A stretch of 37,676 bases of DNA, from contig JAJTFQ010000023.1 in NCBI GenBank assembly GCA_021299955.1, positions 1-37,676 of the forward strand, given 5' to 3'. Shown one piece after another: positions 25,232 through 34,819 of this stretch. Both the position numbers and the translations under genes were made by a program. The notes below the pieces were generated by a model, which had not been told where the DNA came from, did no database searches, and saw nothing but the letters and a program-made list of their open reading frames with translations. Source of the DNA: Chitinophagaceae bacterium. GTDB taxonomy: Bacteria > Bacteroidota > Bacteroidia > Chitinophagales > Chitinophagaceae. Positions within the stretch are counted from its first letter, which is position 1, and the number at the start of each line of letters is the position of its first letter.

Positions 25232-26707
25232 ATGAGAATCAAGATATCACTCCTCTTCGCCCTTTGGCTGGGCCTCGCATCCTGCGAGAAGGAATTCCTG
25301 GAGACGAAACCAACCAGTTCCGTATCAGACCAAGTTGTATTTACCACCACTACCGACGGCTGGAAGGCCATTGAGGGTATGCACCGTCTGCTGTATCGCC
25401 AGATGTACGGAAGTCAGGCACTCGGCGGCATCAGCGGCAACATGATCTTCATGGATGCCCTGGGTGAAGACCTTGTCATGACCGGTCAGTCCAATGGCTG
25501 GTTCATCAACGAGTACCGCTGGATCAATCACCGGCTGGTCACCAGCAACATCTGCTATTACAACTACCTGTACTTCTTTACCTTCATCTCCAACGCGAAC
25601 CAGATCCTGGCGCAGATCGACGCTGCCACCGGTTCCGATGCCGATAAGAAAGCCATCAAGGGCCAGGCGCTGGCGTACAGATCATGGGCATACTTCATGA
25701 TGATCCAGTTGTTTGGAGAGCGTTTCGACAAGACAAAGTCCAACAATGGACTGGGATTGCCGATGAAGATCGCACCTACCCTCGAGGCAACGCCCCGGGT
25801 ATCCGTAGCGGAGATCTATACCCAGATCAACAAGGACATTGACGATGCCATCGCACTGCTCGGGGCGACCCGCCGTGACCGTTCCCATATCAACGTCAAT
25901 GTGGCCAAGGGCTTCAAGGCACGCATTGCACTCGCCCAACAGAATTGGGCTGTGGCGGCGCAACAGGCATCCGAAGCACGTCAGGGTTTCACGCTGATGA
26001 GCACCACCCAGTACATGGAAGGGTTCAACAACTACACCAATCCGGAATGGATCTGGGGTTACCGCCAGCAGGAGGATCAGACCACTTACTTCTACTCCTT
26101 CTTCGCATATATGTCCTGCAACTTCAACTCCACCAATATTCGGACGAATCCCAAGGCCATCAACAGCAAACTTTTTAACCTGATATCCAATACGGATATC
26201 CGCAAGCAGCTGTGGGACCCTACGGGAACCAACACCCAGTTCCCCATTCCGCTGAATCCGAATGGATCTAGGTTCCCCTTCATGAACCGGAAATTCCGGG
26301 TAGCCAACGTGGCACTCAGCATCGGCGACGTGCCCCTGATGCGTGCGGCTGAGATGCTGCTCATCGAGGCGGAGGCCAATGCCCGCAACGCCCAGGAGGC
26401 CAACGCCCGTCAGGCACTGTTCACACTTGTTCGTCAGCGTGATCCGAACTATGTACTTTCGACCCGCAGTGGCCAGGCCCTGATCGATGAGATCATGATG
26501 CACCGCCGTGTGGAACTCTGGGGTGAAGGCTTCCGTTTCTATGACCTGAAGCGCCTGAACGAACCCCTGGATCGTACCGGAGCCAATCACAACGCTTCAC
26601 TGGTCGGTGTTTCAACCGTACCGGCAGGAGATATCCGCTGGCAGTTCCTGATCCCACAGTCGGAACTGAATAATACCAACGGCGTGGTTGTCCAGAATCC
26701 GCTCTGA
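25232..26707 (+). CDS. SusD/RagB-type outer-membrane lipoprotein
   Basis: 491 aa; lipobox GLASC, FLETKPTSSVSD, AYRSWAYFMMIQLFGE, LMRAAEMLLIEAEANAR, HRRVELWGEGFRFYDLKR. Confidence 0.96.
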   Translation: MRIKISLLFALWLGLASCEKEFLETKPTSSVSDQVVFTTTTDGWKAIEGMHRLLYRQMYGSQALGGISGNMIFMDALGEDLVMTGQSNGWFINEYRWINHRLVTSNICYYNYLYFFTFISNANQILAQIDAATGSDADKKAIKGQALAYRSWAYFMMIQLFGERFDKTKSNNGLGLPMKIAPTLEATPRVSVAEIYTQINKDIDDAIALLGATRRDRSHINVNVAKGFKARIALAQQNWAVAAQQASEARQGFTLMSTTQYMEGFNNYTNPEWIWGYRQQEDQTTYFYSFFAYMSCNFNSTNIRTNPKAINSKLFNLISNTDIRKQLWDPTGTNTQFPIPLNPNGSRFPFMNRKFRVANVALSIGDVPLMRAAEMLLIEAEANARNAQEANARQALFTLVRQRDPNYVLSTRSGQALIDEIMMHRRVELWGEGFRFYDLKRLNEPLDRTGANHNASLVGVSTVPAGDIRWQFLIPQSELNNTNGVVVQNPL

Positions 26708-26723
26708 TCAAGACGTCCACAGG

Positions 26724-26759
26724 AATAAAAAAGGGAGGCTTCGGCCTCCCTTTTTTATT
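26724..26759. terminator. Bidirectional intrinsic terminator after susD
   Basis: Perfect 16-bp inverted repeat AATAAAAAAGGGAGGC-TTCG-GCCTCCCTTTTTTATT. Confidence 0.93.
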
Positions 26760-26813
26760 GCGATAAATGATTTTCTGTCACTGTTATGATGATGCTGATC
26801 TGTTGATCGGTCA

Positions 26814-28046
26814 TCAGGGGTAGAGCAGATATTTTTTCCGAACGGCCCTGAAGGCCATCAGTCCGGGCTCCCAGCTCTTTCTGATCTCTGTTTCTGACAT
26901 CCCCTGCTGCATCTGACGCATCAATGTTTCATTGCCGGCCAGTTTATTGAAGAACGATGCTTTGGCATCTCCAGATTTCGGAAGGATGAAGAATTTCTCT
27001 TTCTCGGGGAACAATCGATAGGCTTCGAACAAATAGGAGAGTTGCAGTCGCCCGTCCACCTTCTTTCTGATCGATTCAGGTGCATCCGCCAGATTCCATC
27101 CATAACACAGCTGGTCTTTCAATTTCGGATTGGCGGCCCCTGGCATGGCAACAGGCGTGAACGCATACAAAATCGATGGAAGGGAAGGATGTCCGAACAC
27201 CTGGAATGGAGTCTTCGTGCCCCGACCTTCACTCAACACCGTACCCTCAAAGAAACAGGTGGAAGGATACCAATAGATCGAAGACATATCCGGCAGGTTC
27301 GGTGAAGGTGCCACCGGCAGCTTATAAATACTTTTATGCGTATAGCGGTCGCAAGGAATCACTTTCATGGGTTCGGAACCACCTGAGGAGCGCTCCCTGA
27401 GGGACTTCATCGCTGGCTCCGACAACCAGGCTTCGCCCACCAGCATGCGGGCATACTCTCCAATGGTCATCCCATAGACCACCGGAACAGGCTGCATGCC
27501 AATGAAGGATGCGAATGCGCGCTCCAGCACCGGGCCGTCCACATAGTGCCCATTCGGATTGGGGCGATCAAGGATCAGCAAAGGCCGCCCATGTATAAAG
27601 GCGGATTCCATGAACTCCTGGAGCGATGATATATACGTATAAAAGCGGGTGCCTACATCCTGTATGTCGAAGATGAGTACATCGATATCCTTCAGATCCT
27701 CGGCAGAAGGTCTGCGCTTGCTGCCATACAATGAAATGACCGGGATGCCCGTCTGCTCGTCCACATAGTTGCCCACCTTGGCACCGGCATCTGCCGTGCC
27801 CCGAAACCCATGCTCCGGACCAAAAATTGCCCGGATCTCGATCCCCAGACCCCTCAGCGTATCCACTACATGTGTGCCGTTGCTCAGCCTGGAAGTGTGA
27901 TTGGCGAAAATGCCTACACGCCTGCCCTTCAGCACAGGAAGATATAGATCTAAGCGGTCAGCTCCCGGCCCGGGTGACTGGCACCATGAAACATCTCCCA
28001 AAAACAAGATGGAGAGTAAGATCAAAATGACAGATTTCATTTTCAT
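26814..28046 (-). CDS. DUF1343 protein, NamZ-like exo-beta-N-acetylmuramidase (GH171)
   Basis: VGIFANHTSRLSNGTHVVDTL...IFGPEHGFRGTADAGAKVGNYVDEQTGIPVISLYG...DVLIFDIQDVGTRFYTYISSL...LDRPNPNG. Start moved to ATG 28046/28040 (signal peptide ILLSILFLGDVSWCQ). Confidence 0.9.
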   Translation of the reverse strand: MKMKSVILILLSILFLGDVSWCQSPGPGADRLDLYLPVLKGRRVGIFANHTSRLSNGTHVVDTLRGLGIEIRAIFGPEHGFRGTADAGAKVGNYVDEQTGIPVISLYGSKRRPSAEDLKDIDVLIFDIQDVGTRFYTYISSLQEFMESAFIHGRPLLILDRPNPNGHYVDGPVLERAFASFIGMQPVPVVYGMTIGEYARMLVGEAWLSEPAMKSLRERSSGGSEPMKVIPCDRYTHKSIYKLPVAPSPNLPDMSSIYWYPSTCFFEGTVLSEGRGTKTPFQVFGHPSLPSILYAFTPVAMPGAANPKLKDQLCYGWNLADAPESIRKKVDGRLQLSYLFEAYRLFPEKEKFFILPKSGDAKASFFNKLAGNETLMRQMQQGMSETEIRKSWEPGLMAFRAVRKKYLLYP

Positions 28047-28206
28047 GATTAAATTTTTTATGGTACAATCCCGTAGATTCAGGGTACCTTTGAAATGTAA
28101 ACAAACGCTATTTCTTTCGCACCTGCATCCGGTCAGTCGATTCCGTACCCCGGCAACGGCATACAGCGCCAAGGAATCGCATCAGCAAAGTAAAACAAAA
28201 TCAACC

Positions 28207-28659
28207 ATGGAAGTAAAAACCGGAGACAAGGTACGCGTGCACTATTCCGGACGGCTGCTTGACGGAACACTGTTCGACTCCTCCGAAGGGCGCGAACCCC
28301 TGGAGTTCACCGTTGGTGCAGGACAGATGATCAAGGGATTTGATGCAGGCGTGCAGGGGATGCGCGTCGGAGACCGCAAGACCATACAGATCCCACCGGA
28401 GGAAGCCTACGGCCACCGCGACGAGGAGGCCATCATCGAGTTTCCCGCCGAAAACGTGCCTTCAGACATGACCCTGGAGCCGGGTCTGCAACTCACCCTT
28501 CGCAACCAATACGGACAGCCCGTACCGGTCGTGGTCCTCGAAGTGAAATCCGATGTCATCATCATGGATGCGAACCATATGCTCGCCGGCCAGGAACTGG
28601 TCTTCGAGGTAGAACTCGTCGAGATCGTCGGAGGCAAGCCACTCATCATCACACCCTGA
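28207..28659 (+). CDS. FKBP-type peptidyl-prolyl cis-trans isomerase (SlyD-like)
   Basis: MEVKTGDKVRVHYSGRLLDGTLFDSSEGREPLEFTVGAGQMIKGFDAGVQGMRVGDRKTIQIPPEEAYG. Start ATG 28207 (ORF track 27901). Confidence 0.93.
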   Translation: MEVKTGDKVRVHYSGRLLDGTLFDSSEGREPLEFTVGAGQMIKGFDAGVQGMRVGDRKTIQIPPEEAYGHRDEEAIIEFPAENVPSDMTLEPGLQLTLRNQYGQPVPVVVLEVKSDVIIMDANHMLAGQELVFEVELVEIVGGKPLIITP

Positions 28660-28680
28660 TCCCATACTGGATATTCAGCG

Positions 28681-28725
28681 TTCGGCCGGTACCGGTTTCC
28701 TGTTGGGAACCGGCTACCGGCCGAA
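28681..28725. other. Long near-perfect hairpin between convergent genes
   Basis: TTCGGCCGGTACCGGTT-tcctgttggg-AACCGG(c)TACCGGCCGAA, 17 bp with one bulged C; no U-run. Confidence 0.8.
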
Positions 28726-28731
28726 ACACTT

Positions 28732-29286
28732 TCAGGGAGCTTGATGGCGTCTAAGCCACCACCCCAGCCAGATCCCCAGCCCCAGCCACATGACCAGCGC
28801 ATCGATCAGGTCGGCCCGAATATTGCCGGCAGGATACCAGATATGGGAAGTGTACGGGAAGTTCATGAACCCGGATAGTCCGATCACAAGACTCCCCAGT
28901 AATATGTCTGACCAACTCGCGCGGGACATTCTCCCCAGCAACCAGATCACCAGCGCCACCATCAGGATATTGGTCAGCAGCCCCCGGATCATGGGGGTAG
29001 TCATATCCCCCGAACGGGAGGCGTAATAGGAGAGCCTCGCCCAGGGTTTACCCTCGTTCGCCTCCGTAAAACTGGCGTAGTCACCCATCGTAGACCCTTC
29101 CGGTAACATGGGCAGCAGGTAGTGACCGGGGGCCAGGTCCTTCGACTGCAGATAGGCCAGGATGGAATCCTGTTTCGGGGTGTATTGCTCCGCCCCCTTA
29201 TGCAGGTTGAGCACCGTGTGCGACAGGAATTGCCAGAGAAAAATGATGATCCCACCTACAATGGAACCGATGATCGTTTTTTTCAT
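28732..29286 (-). CDS. Conserved hypothetical integral membrane protein
   Basis: 184 aa; MKKTIIGSIVGGIIIFLWQFLSHTVLN; further TM segments; no family recognised. Confidence 0.75.
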   Translation of the reverse strand: MKKTIIGSIVGGIIIFLWQFLSHTVLNLHKGAEQYTPKQDSILAYLQSKDLAPGHYLLPMLPEGSTMGDYASFTEANEGKPWARLSYYASRSGDMTTPMIRGLLTNILMVALVIWLLGRMSRASWSDILLGSLVIGLSGFMNFPYTSHIWYPAGNIRADLIDALVMWLGLGIWLGWWLRRHQAP

Positions 29287-29381
29287 GGTCGGGTTGTTTT
29301 ATTGAATATAAGAAAAATAGCACATATCTGCAATGATAATCCCCAGCCTGACAAACCTGCAATTTGTCGCATCTTTGTGCC

Positions 29382-30629
29382 ATGAATGATTTCCACTCAC
29401 CAGTTGCCGGGCGGTTCATGAAATATGTGACCATCGATACCCAGAGCGATCCGCACAGCCCGGCCCAGCCATCCACCGAAAAACAGAAAGATCTTTCACG
29501 CATACTTGTCGCGGAACTGCTGGACATGGGCGTCACAGACGCTGAATTGGACGAAGCAGGTTACGTATATGCAACCATCCCATCGACGGTTGCACATCCC
29601 GTTCCGGTCGTTTGTTTCTGCGCCCACGTTGATACCGCGCCCGACTGCAGCGGTACCGGCGTCAAGCCCCAACTGCATCGGAAATGGGACGGAAGCCCCA
29701 TCGTACTTCCGGATGATCCAACCCAGGTACTCACCACCGAGCGTCACCCCTATCTGGCGGAACGCATCGGAGATGACATCATCACCGCATCCGGCACCAC
29801 CTTGCTGGGGGCAGATGACAAGGCCGGTGTCGCCATCATCATGGAAGCCGCCGCCCGCTGGATGGCAGATCCTTCGATCCCGCATGGGAACATCAGACTG
29901 CTTTTTACCCCGGACGAAGAGATCGGCCGCGGAGTGGATAAGGTGGACATGCAACGCCTCGGCGCCGTGGCCGGCTATACCCTCGATGGCAGCGAACGCG
30001 GATCGCTGGAAGACGAGACCTTCTCCGCCGATGGGCTGGACGTTGTCATCCAGGGGATCAGCGCCCATCCGGGCTTTGCGAAAGGCCGGTTGGTGAACGC
30101 ACTGAAAGTGGCGGCCGCATTCATCGAGGCCTTGCCCAAGACCGGACTGAGTCCGGAAACGACTACCGGCCGCGAAGGGTTCGTTCATCCTGTACACATG
30201 CAGGGAACCGCCGAATCTGCCACCGTCAGTTTCATCCTGCGGGATTTCCGCACCGCCCGGCTTGATGAATACGAAGCCCTGATCAGGCATCTGCTCGATG
30301 AAGTAATGACCCGTTACCCGGGGGCGGTCTACCAGATCCGTCGGACGGAACAGTACAGGAATATGAAAGAAGTCCTCGACCAGCATCCCGAGGTGGTGAC
30401 AAAGGCCGAAGATGCCATCCGCCGGGCCGGCATGACGGTGCTCAAGCACCCGGTGCGCGGCGGAACCGACGGTTCCAGACTCTCGTTCATGGGATTGCCC
30501 TGCCCCAACATCTTCACCGGCGAAATGGCCTTCCACTCGCTCCAGGAATACGTGAGCGTGCAGGATATGGAGAAAGCAGTCGAGACGATCCTGCATCTGG
30601 CCACCATCTGGACAGAATCCGACAAATAG
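29382..30629 (+). CDS. pepT: Peptidase T (tripeptide aminopeptidase)
   Basis: RFMKYVTIDTQSDP, FCAHVDTAPDCSGTGVKPQ, LLGADDKAGVAIIMEAA, LLFTPDEEIGRGVDKVD, HPVRGGTDGSRLSFMGLPCPNIFTGE. Confidence 0.95.
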   Translation: MNDFHSPVAGRFMKYVTIDTQSDPHSPAQPSTEKQKDLSRILVAELLDMGVTDAELDEAGYVYATIPSTVAHPVPVVCFCAHVDTAPDCSGTGVKPQLHRKWDGSPIVLPDDPTQVLTTERHPYLAERIGDDIITASGTTLLGADDKAGVAIIMEAAARWMADPSIPHGNIRLLFTPDEEIGRGVDKVDMQRLGAVAGYTLDGSERGSLEDETFSADGLDVVIQGISAHPGFAKGRLVNALKVAAAFIEALPKTGLSPETTTGREGFVHPVHMQGTAESATVSFILRDFRTARLDEYEALIRHLLDEVMTRYPGAVYQIRRTEQYRNMKEVLDQHPEVVTKAEDAIRRAGMTVLKHPVRGGTDGSRLSFMGLPCPNIFTGEMAFHSLQEYVSVQDMEKAVETILHLATIWTESDK

Positions 30630-30694
30630 GATACAACCCCGGAGGCTTTCTGAACGTCTATCAGTAATATTACAAAGTCTAAACAATCATCAAC

Positions 30695-31633
30695 ATGGAT
30701 TTCCTCTTTTCCGCCACCTTTGTGTGGATCGTTATCATCCTCCTGCTGATTTTCTCGAGCCTCGTCACCGTAAAACAAGGCTTCATTGATGTCATCACGA
30801 TGTTCGGCAAGTATCGACGCGTGCTGCGTCCGGGCCTGAACTTCAAGATCCCCATCCTTGAAAAGGTATTCCGTTCCGTCAGCGTGCAGAACCGTTCCGT
30901 AGAACTGGAATTCCAGGCTGTCACCGCCGATCAGGCCAATGTCTATTTCAAGAGTATGCTGCTCTATTCCGTTCAGAATGATACGGAAGACACCGTAAAA
31001 AAAGTCGCCTTCAAGTTTTTCAGCGACCGCGACCTCATGCAGGCGCTTACCCGCACCATCGAGGGCACGATCCGGGCCTTCGTTGCCACCAAGCGGCAGT
31101 CGGAGATCCTGGGACTTCGCAGAGAGATCGTGGCCTTCGTGAAAGAAGAGATCGACCAGGCCCTGGAAGAGTGGGGATATCACCTGATCGACCTGCAGAT
31201 CAATGACATTACATTCGATCAACTGATCCTGGAGAGCATGAGCCGTGTGGTGGCCTCCAACAACCTGAAAGCCGCCGCGGAGAATGAAGGGCAGGCCCTC
31301 CTGATCACCAAGACCAAGGGCGCTGAAGCGGAAGGTAACGCCATTAAGATATCGGCCGAAGCGGAGCGGGAAGCTGCTCAACTGCGTGGTCAGGGCGTGG
31401 CACTCTTCCGTCAGGAAGTCGCCAAGGGTATGACAGAAGCCGCCGAACAATTAAAACAGGCGAACCTGGATACGAACGTGATCCTGTTCAGCATGTGGAC
31501 CGAAGCCATCAAGAACTTCGCCGAAGTTGGTAAGGGGAACGTGATCTTCCTTGACGGCAGCAGCGATAACATGCAGAAGACCATGCGACAGATCATGGCG
31601 CTGATGCAGATGGACGAAAAGAAAAAAGATTAA
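30695..31633 (+). CDS. SPFH / band 7 domain membrane protein
   Basis: 312 aa; N-terminal TM, VKQGFIDVITMFGKYRRVLRPGLNFKIPI, C-terminal coiled coil with EAEGNAIKISAEAEREAAQLRGQG. Confidence 0.92.
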   Translation: MDFLFSATFVWIVIILLLIFSSLVTVKQGFIDVITMFGKYRRVLRPGLNFKIPILEKVFRSVSVQNRSVELEFQAVTADQANVYFKSMLLYSVQNDTEDTVKKVAFKFFSDRDLMQALTRTIEGTIRAFVATKRQSEILGLRREIVAFVKEEIDQALEEWGYHLIDLQINDITFDQLILESMSRVVASNNLKAAAENEGQALLITKTKGAEAEGNAIKISAEAEREAAQLRGQGVALFRQEVAKGMTEAAEQLKQANLDTNVILFSMWTEAIKNFAEVGKGNVIFLDGSSDNMQKTMRQIMALMQMDEKKKD

Positions 31634-31639
31634 TACCCG

Positions 31640-31673
31640 GCGGCCCTTCCCCTTTGGAAGGGCCGCTTTTTTT
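31640..31673 (+). terminator. Intrinsic terminator after the SPFH gene
   Basis: GCGGCCCTTCC-CCTTT-GGAAGGGCCGC-TTTTTTT. Confidence 0.93.
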
Positions 31674-31765
31674 AATTCTGCGGCTGACTGCGCACAAAAT
31701 TTTGTTAAGCCGGCAGGCGGGTGCGATTTTTGAGGCATCTTTGGGGAAGTCAAACATCATCGCCT

Positions 31766-32452
31766 ATGTTCGGTTGGTTGTTACAGGTGACAGACACGGT
31801 TTCCCGTGCAGCAGACATCGTCGCCGCACCTAAGAAGGTGCATCTCTGGGATATCCTCGCCTCCGGTGGTCCGCTGATGATCCCGCTGGCCCTGCTCTTC
31901 GTTCTGGCCCTCTTCTTCTTCATCGAACGAAATATTGCCATCAGAAGAGCTTTATCGCTGGATGACAGCTTCATGCCCATGGTGCGCGACCATATCACAT
32001 CGGGTAACATTTCCGCCGCCCGTTCCGTGGCCCGGAACACACCGAATCCCGTTGCCAGGGTGATCGACAAAGGAATCCAGCGCATCGGAAAACCCATCGA
32101 TGCCATCGAACGGAGCATGGAAAGCGTCGCCCAGCTCGAGATGTATAACCTGGAAAGAAACATTAGTGTGCTGAGCGTCATCTCCCGCGCCGCGCCCATC
32201 TTCGGATTCATTGGCACGCTGGCTGGACTCATGCAGTTGTTCTTCGATATCAATACCACCGGAGAGTTCGTGCTCAACACCATCGCCGGCGGTTTGTATG
32301 TGAAACTCGTGACCTCCATTTCCGGCCTGTTGATCGGTCTGATCTCGTTCCTGGGGCATAGTTATCTCCACGTACAGATCGACAAGACCGCCAATAAGAT
32401 GGAAGTCGCCGCCGCTGATTTTCTTGACATCCTTCAGGAGCCCACCAAGTAA
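31766..32452 (+). CDS. MotA/TolQ/ExbB proton channel family protein
   Basis: MFGWLLQVTD...FIERNIAIRRAL...ISRAAPIFGFIGTLAGLMQLFFDI...TIAGGLYVKLVTSISGLLIGLISFLGHSYL. Start ATG 31766 preferred. Confidence 0.92.
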   Translation: MFGWLLQVTDTVSRAADIVAAPKKVHLWDILASGGPLMIPLALLFVLALFFFIERNIAIRRALSLDDSFMPMVRDHITSGNISAARSVARNTPNPVARVIDKGIQRIGKPIDAIERSMESVAQLEMYNLERNISVLSVISRAAPIFGFIGTLAGLMQLFFDINTTGEFVLNTIAGGLYVKLVTSISGLLIGLISFLGHSYLHVQIDKTANKMEVAAADFLDILQEPTK

Positions 32453-32460
32453 GGAAACCC

Positions 32461-32859
32461 ATGAGACTCAGAAAGAAAGCCCAGGGCGAAGCAGAAGTGT
32501 TTACGGATGCATTGAATGACATCCTGTTCATCCTGCTCATGTTCTTCCTGATCGTGTCCACCCTGGCCAACCCCAATGTCATCAAGCTCTCCCAGCCCAA
32601 GTCTAAGAGTGATACCAAGGCCAAGCAGAACGTCGTGGTATCTATTGATGCCGAGAAGCAATACTATGTCGGGCAGACAAAAGTGTCGGTCGACCAGTTG
32701 AAGGAAGCCCTGCAACCCGCCATTGACAAGGAAAAGACCGAGATCCCGACCATTGTGATCAATGCAGACCGCACTGTTCCGATCGATGATGTCGTCGCCG
32801 TCATGCGCATTGCCCGAGAACTGGGCGCCCGTACCGTCCTCTCCGTGGACAAGAACTGA
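32461..32859 (+). CDS. ExbD/TolR-family biopolymer transport protein
   Basis: 132 aa; LNDILFILLMFFLIVSTLANPNVIKLSQPKS; Asp in TM; VVINADRTVPIDDVVAVMRIARELGARTVLSVDK. Confidence 0.92.
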   Translation: MRLRKKAQGEAEVFTDALNDILFILLMFFLIVSTLANPNVIKLSQPKSKSDTKAKQNVVVSIDAEKQYYVGQTKVSVDQLKEALQPAIDKEKTEIPTIVINADRTVPIDDVVAVMRIARELGARTVLSVDKN

Positions 32860-32862
32860 CCC

Positions 32863-33744
32863 ATGTCTTCCCCCATCACGCTTCGTGCCGCCCGACAGCG
32901 GCTTCGTCAGTTGTTGACCCCTCTTTATGGCGAACGCGAATCCACCTTCATCGCCGACTGGGTGCTGGAGCAGGTCACCGGCTGGTCTAAGGAATACGCT
33001 CGTATGCAGCCCGATGCCGAACTTTCTCCCACGATGGCCGAATACATCGATCTTCATCTGAAGGATCTGCTTCGTTGGCGCCCCGTGCAATATGTCCTCG
33101 GAGAGGCCTGGTTCATGAACATGCGATTCAAGGTCGATGAGCGCGTGCTGATCCCCCGGCCGGAAACCGAAGAACTGGTGGAATGGGTGACTTCTTCAGT
33201 AAAGGATGAAAAGCTGGGAAAGATAGGTCAACGCCGGATCCTTGACATCGGTACAGGAAGCGGATGCATTCCCATCGCGCTGAAAGCGAATTTACCTGAA
33301 GCATCGATTTGGAGCCTGGATGCCAGTGAGGGCGCCCTCGCATTGGCCCGGGAAAATGCCCGGATATTGAGTGCAGACGTCCATTTTCTGCATCTCGATG
33401 TGCTGAAGGACGACTCCCTGCCCGCTATCCCGGAGGCAGATATCATCGTTAGCAATCCGCCTTATGTGCTCGAGGAAGATCGTGCAGACATGCGTCGCAA
33501 CGTCATTGACTGGGAGCCGCACATGGCCCTGTTTGTTGAAGGATCGGACCCTTTGCTGTTTTATCACCGAATCGCAGATCTGGGCCTGCTGAAACTATCC
33601 GAAGGGGGACAGGTGTTTGTGGAGATCCAGGAAACCATGTCGGATGCGGTTGTCTCGCTGTTCCGCGCCCGGGGTTATCGGGAGATCGAAGCCAGGCGTG
33701 ACCTTTCCGGCCGCGACCGGATGGTCAAAGCCAGAAAGGCCTGA
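32863..33744 (+). CDS. prmC: Peptide chain release factor N5-glutamine methyltransferase
   Basis: VLIPRPETEELVEWV, ILDIGTGSGCIPIALK, ADIIVSNPPYVLEED. Confidence 0.95.
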   Translation: MSSPITLRAARQRLRQLLTPLYGERESTFIADWVLEQVTGWSKEYARMQPDAELSPTMAEYIDLHLKDLLRWRPVQYVLGEAWFMNMRFKVDERVLIPRPETEELVEWVTSSVKDEKLGKIGQRRILDIGTGSGCIPIALKANLPEASIWSLDASEGALALARENARILSADVHFLHLDVLKDDSLPAIPEADIIVSNPPYVLEEDRADMRRNVIDWEPHMALFVEGSDPLLFYHRIADLGLLKLSEGGQVFVEIQETMSDAVVSLFRARGYREIEARRDLSGRDRMVKARKA

Positions 33745-33769
33745 GCCTTTTGCTATCTTTACAGTCCCC

Positions 33770-34819
33770 ATGCAGTTATCCATTGATGAACGATACATGT
33801 TCCGCTGTCTGGAACTCGCCCGCCTCGGGCTGGGTCATACCGCGCCCAATCCGATGGTGGGGGCGGTGCTGGTGCATGAAGACCGGATCATAGGCGAAGG
33901 ATATCATCAAAGATGCGGAGGTCCGCATGCCGAAGTGAACTGCCTGGACAATGTCCGGCCCGAGGATCGACATTTGATCCCGGCCTCCACCCTGTATGTA
34001 TCCCTTGAGCCTTGCGCACATCATGGTCGCACCCCGCCCTGTGCGGCACGAATCATACGCGAAGGGATCCGGGAAGTGGTCGTGGCCATCCGGGACCCCT
34101 TTCCCTTAGTGGACGGAAAAGGCATTGAATTGATGGAAGCGGCCGGCATCCGGGTGCGCCTTGGATTGATGGGGAAGGAAGCGGAATGGCTAAATCAAAG
34201 GTTCCTCACTTTTCATACCAAAGGGCGCCCCTACATCATCCTGAAATGGGCCCGTTCGGCAGACGGGATGATTGCCGGTCCCGGACCGAGCCGGACATCG
34301 ATCTCCGGACAAGCCACCCGTGCACTTGTCCATCAGTGGCGGTATCAGGAGGCGGCCATCATGGTGGGGGCTGGTACTGTTGAAGTTGATGATCCCCGGC
34401 TCACGGTCAGACCATCACCGTCACCCCGCCAGCCGGTTCGCATCATCCTGGATCCACGCCTGCGATTGTACGCCGGACATCGGGTTTTCGACCCGGAAGG
34501 ATCTGTCGTCATCTGCAATGTGTTGAAAGAGGGAACAGAAGGTCACCTTCGTTATCTTCGCCTGCCGCCGACTGAAGACCTGCTGCCAGGGATGCTGCAA
34601 CGACTCCATGACCTTGGCATCCAGAGCGTGTTCGTAGAAGGTGGCCAAAAGCTGCTGGAAGCTTTTCTTAAGGCGGATGCCTGGGATGAGATCCGCAGGA
34701 TCACCGCCAGGGATAAGCGAATTCCGGGTGGCTATCCGGAACCCGCCTGGGCAGGTATGCAGCCCCTCCGGCGGGACATCATCGAACAGGATATGATCGA
34801 AACATTCATACATGGATAA
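33770..34819 (+). CDS. ribD: Bifunctional riboflavin deaminase/reductase
   Basis: MQLSIDERYMFRCLELARLGLGHTAPNPMVGAVLV, GGPHAEVNCL, LEPCAHHGRTPPCA zinc motif, C-terminal reductase ILKWARSADGMIA. Start ATG 33770. Confidence 0.95.
   Translation: MQLSIDERYMFRCLELARLGLGHTAPNPMVGAVLVHEDRIIGEGYHQRCGGPHAEVNCLDNVRPEDRHLIPASTLYVSLEPCAHHGRTPPCAARIIREGIREVVVAIRDPFPLVDGKGIELMEAAGIRVRLGLMGKEAEWLNQRFLTFHTKGRPYIILKWARSADGMIAGPGPSRTSISGQATRALVHQWRYQEAAIMVGAGTVEVDDPRLTVRPSPSPRQPVRIILDPRLRLYAGHRVFDPEGSVVICNVLKEGTEGHLRYLRLPPTEDLLPGMLQRLHDLGIQSVFVEGGQKLLEAFLKADAWDEIRRITARDKRIPGGYPEPAWAGMQPLRRDIIEQDMIETFIHG

Noticed and set aside
25682-26590. 302-aa minus ORF antisense to susD
   Set aside because: Shadow of SusD; no support.
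29496-31450. Two long overlapping minus ORFs (396 and 373 aa) antisense to pepT and the SPFH gene
   Set aside because: Both sense genes are unambiguous; long antisense frames are expected from GC-rich codon usage.
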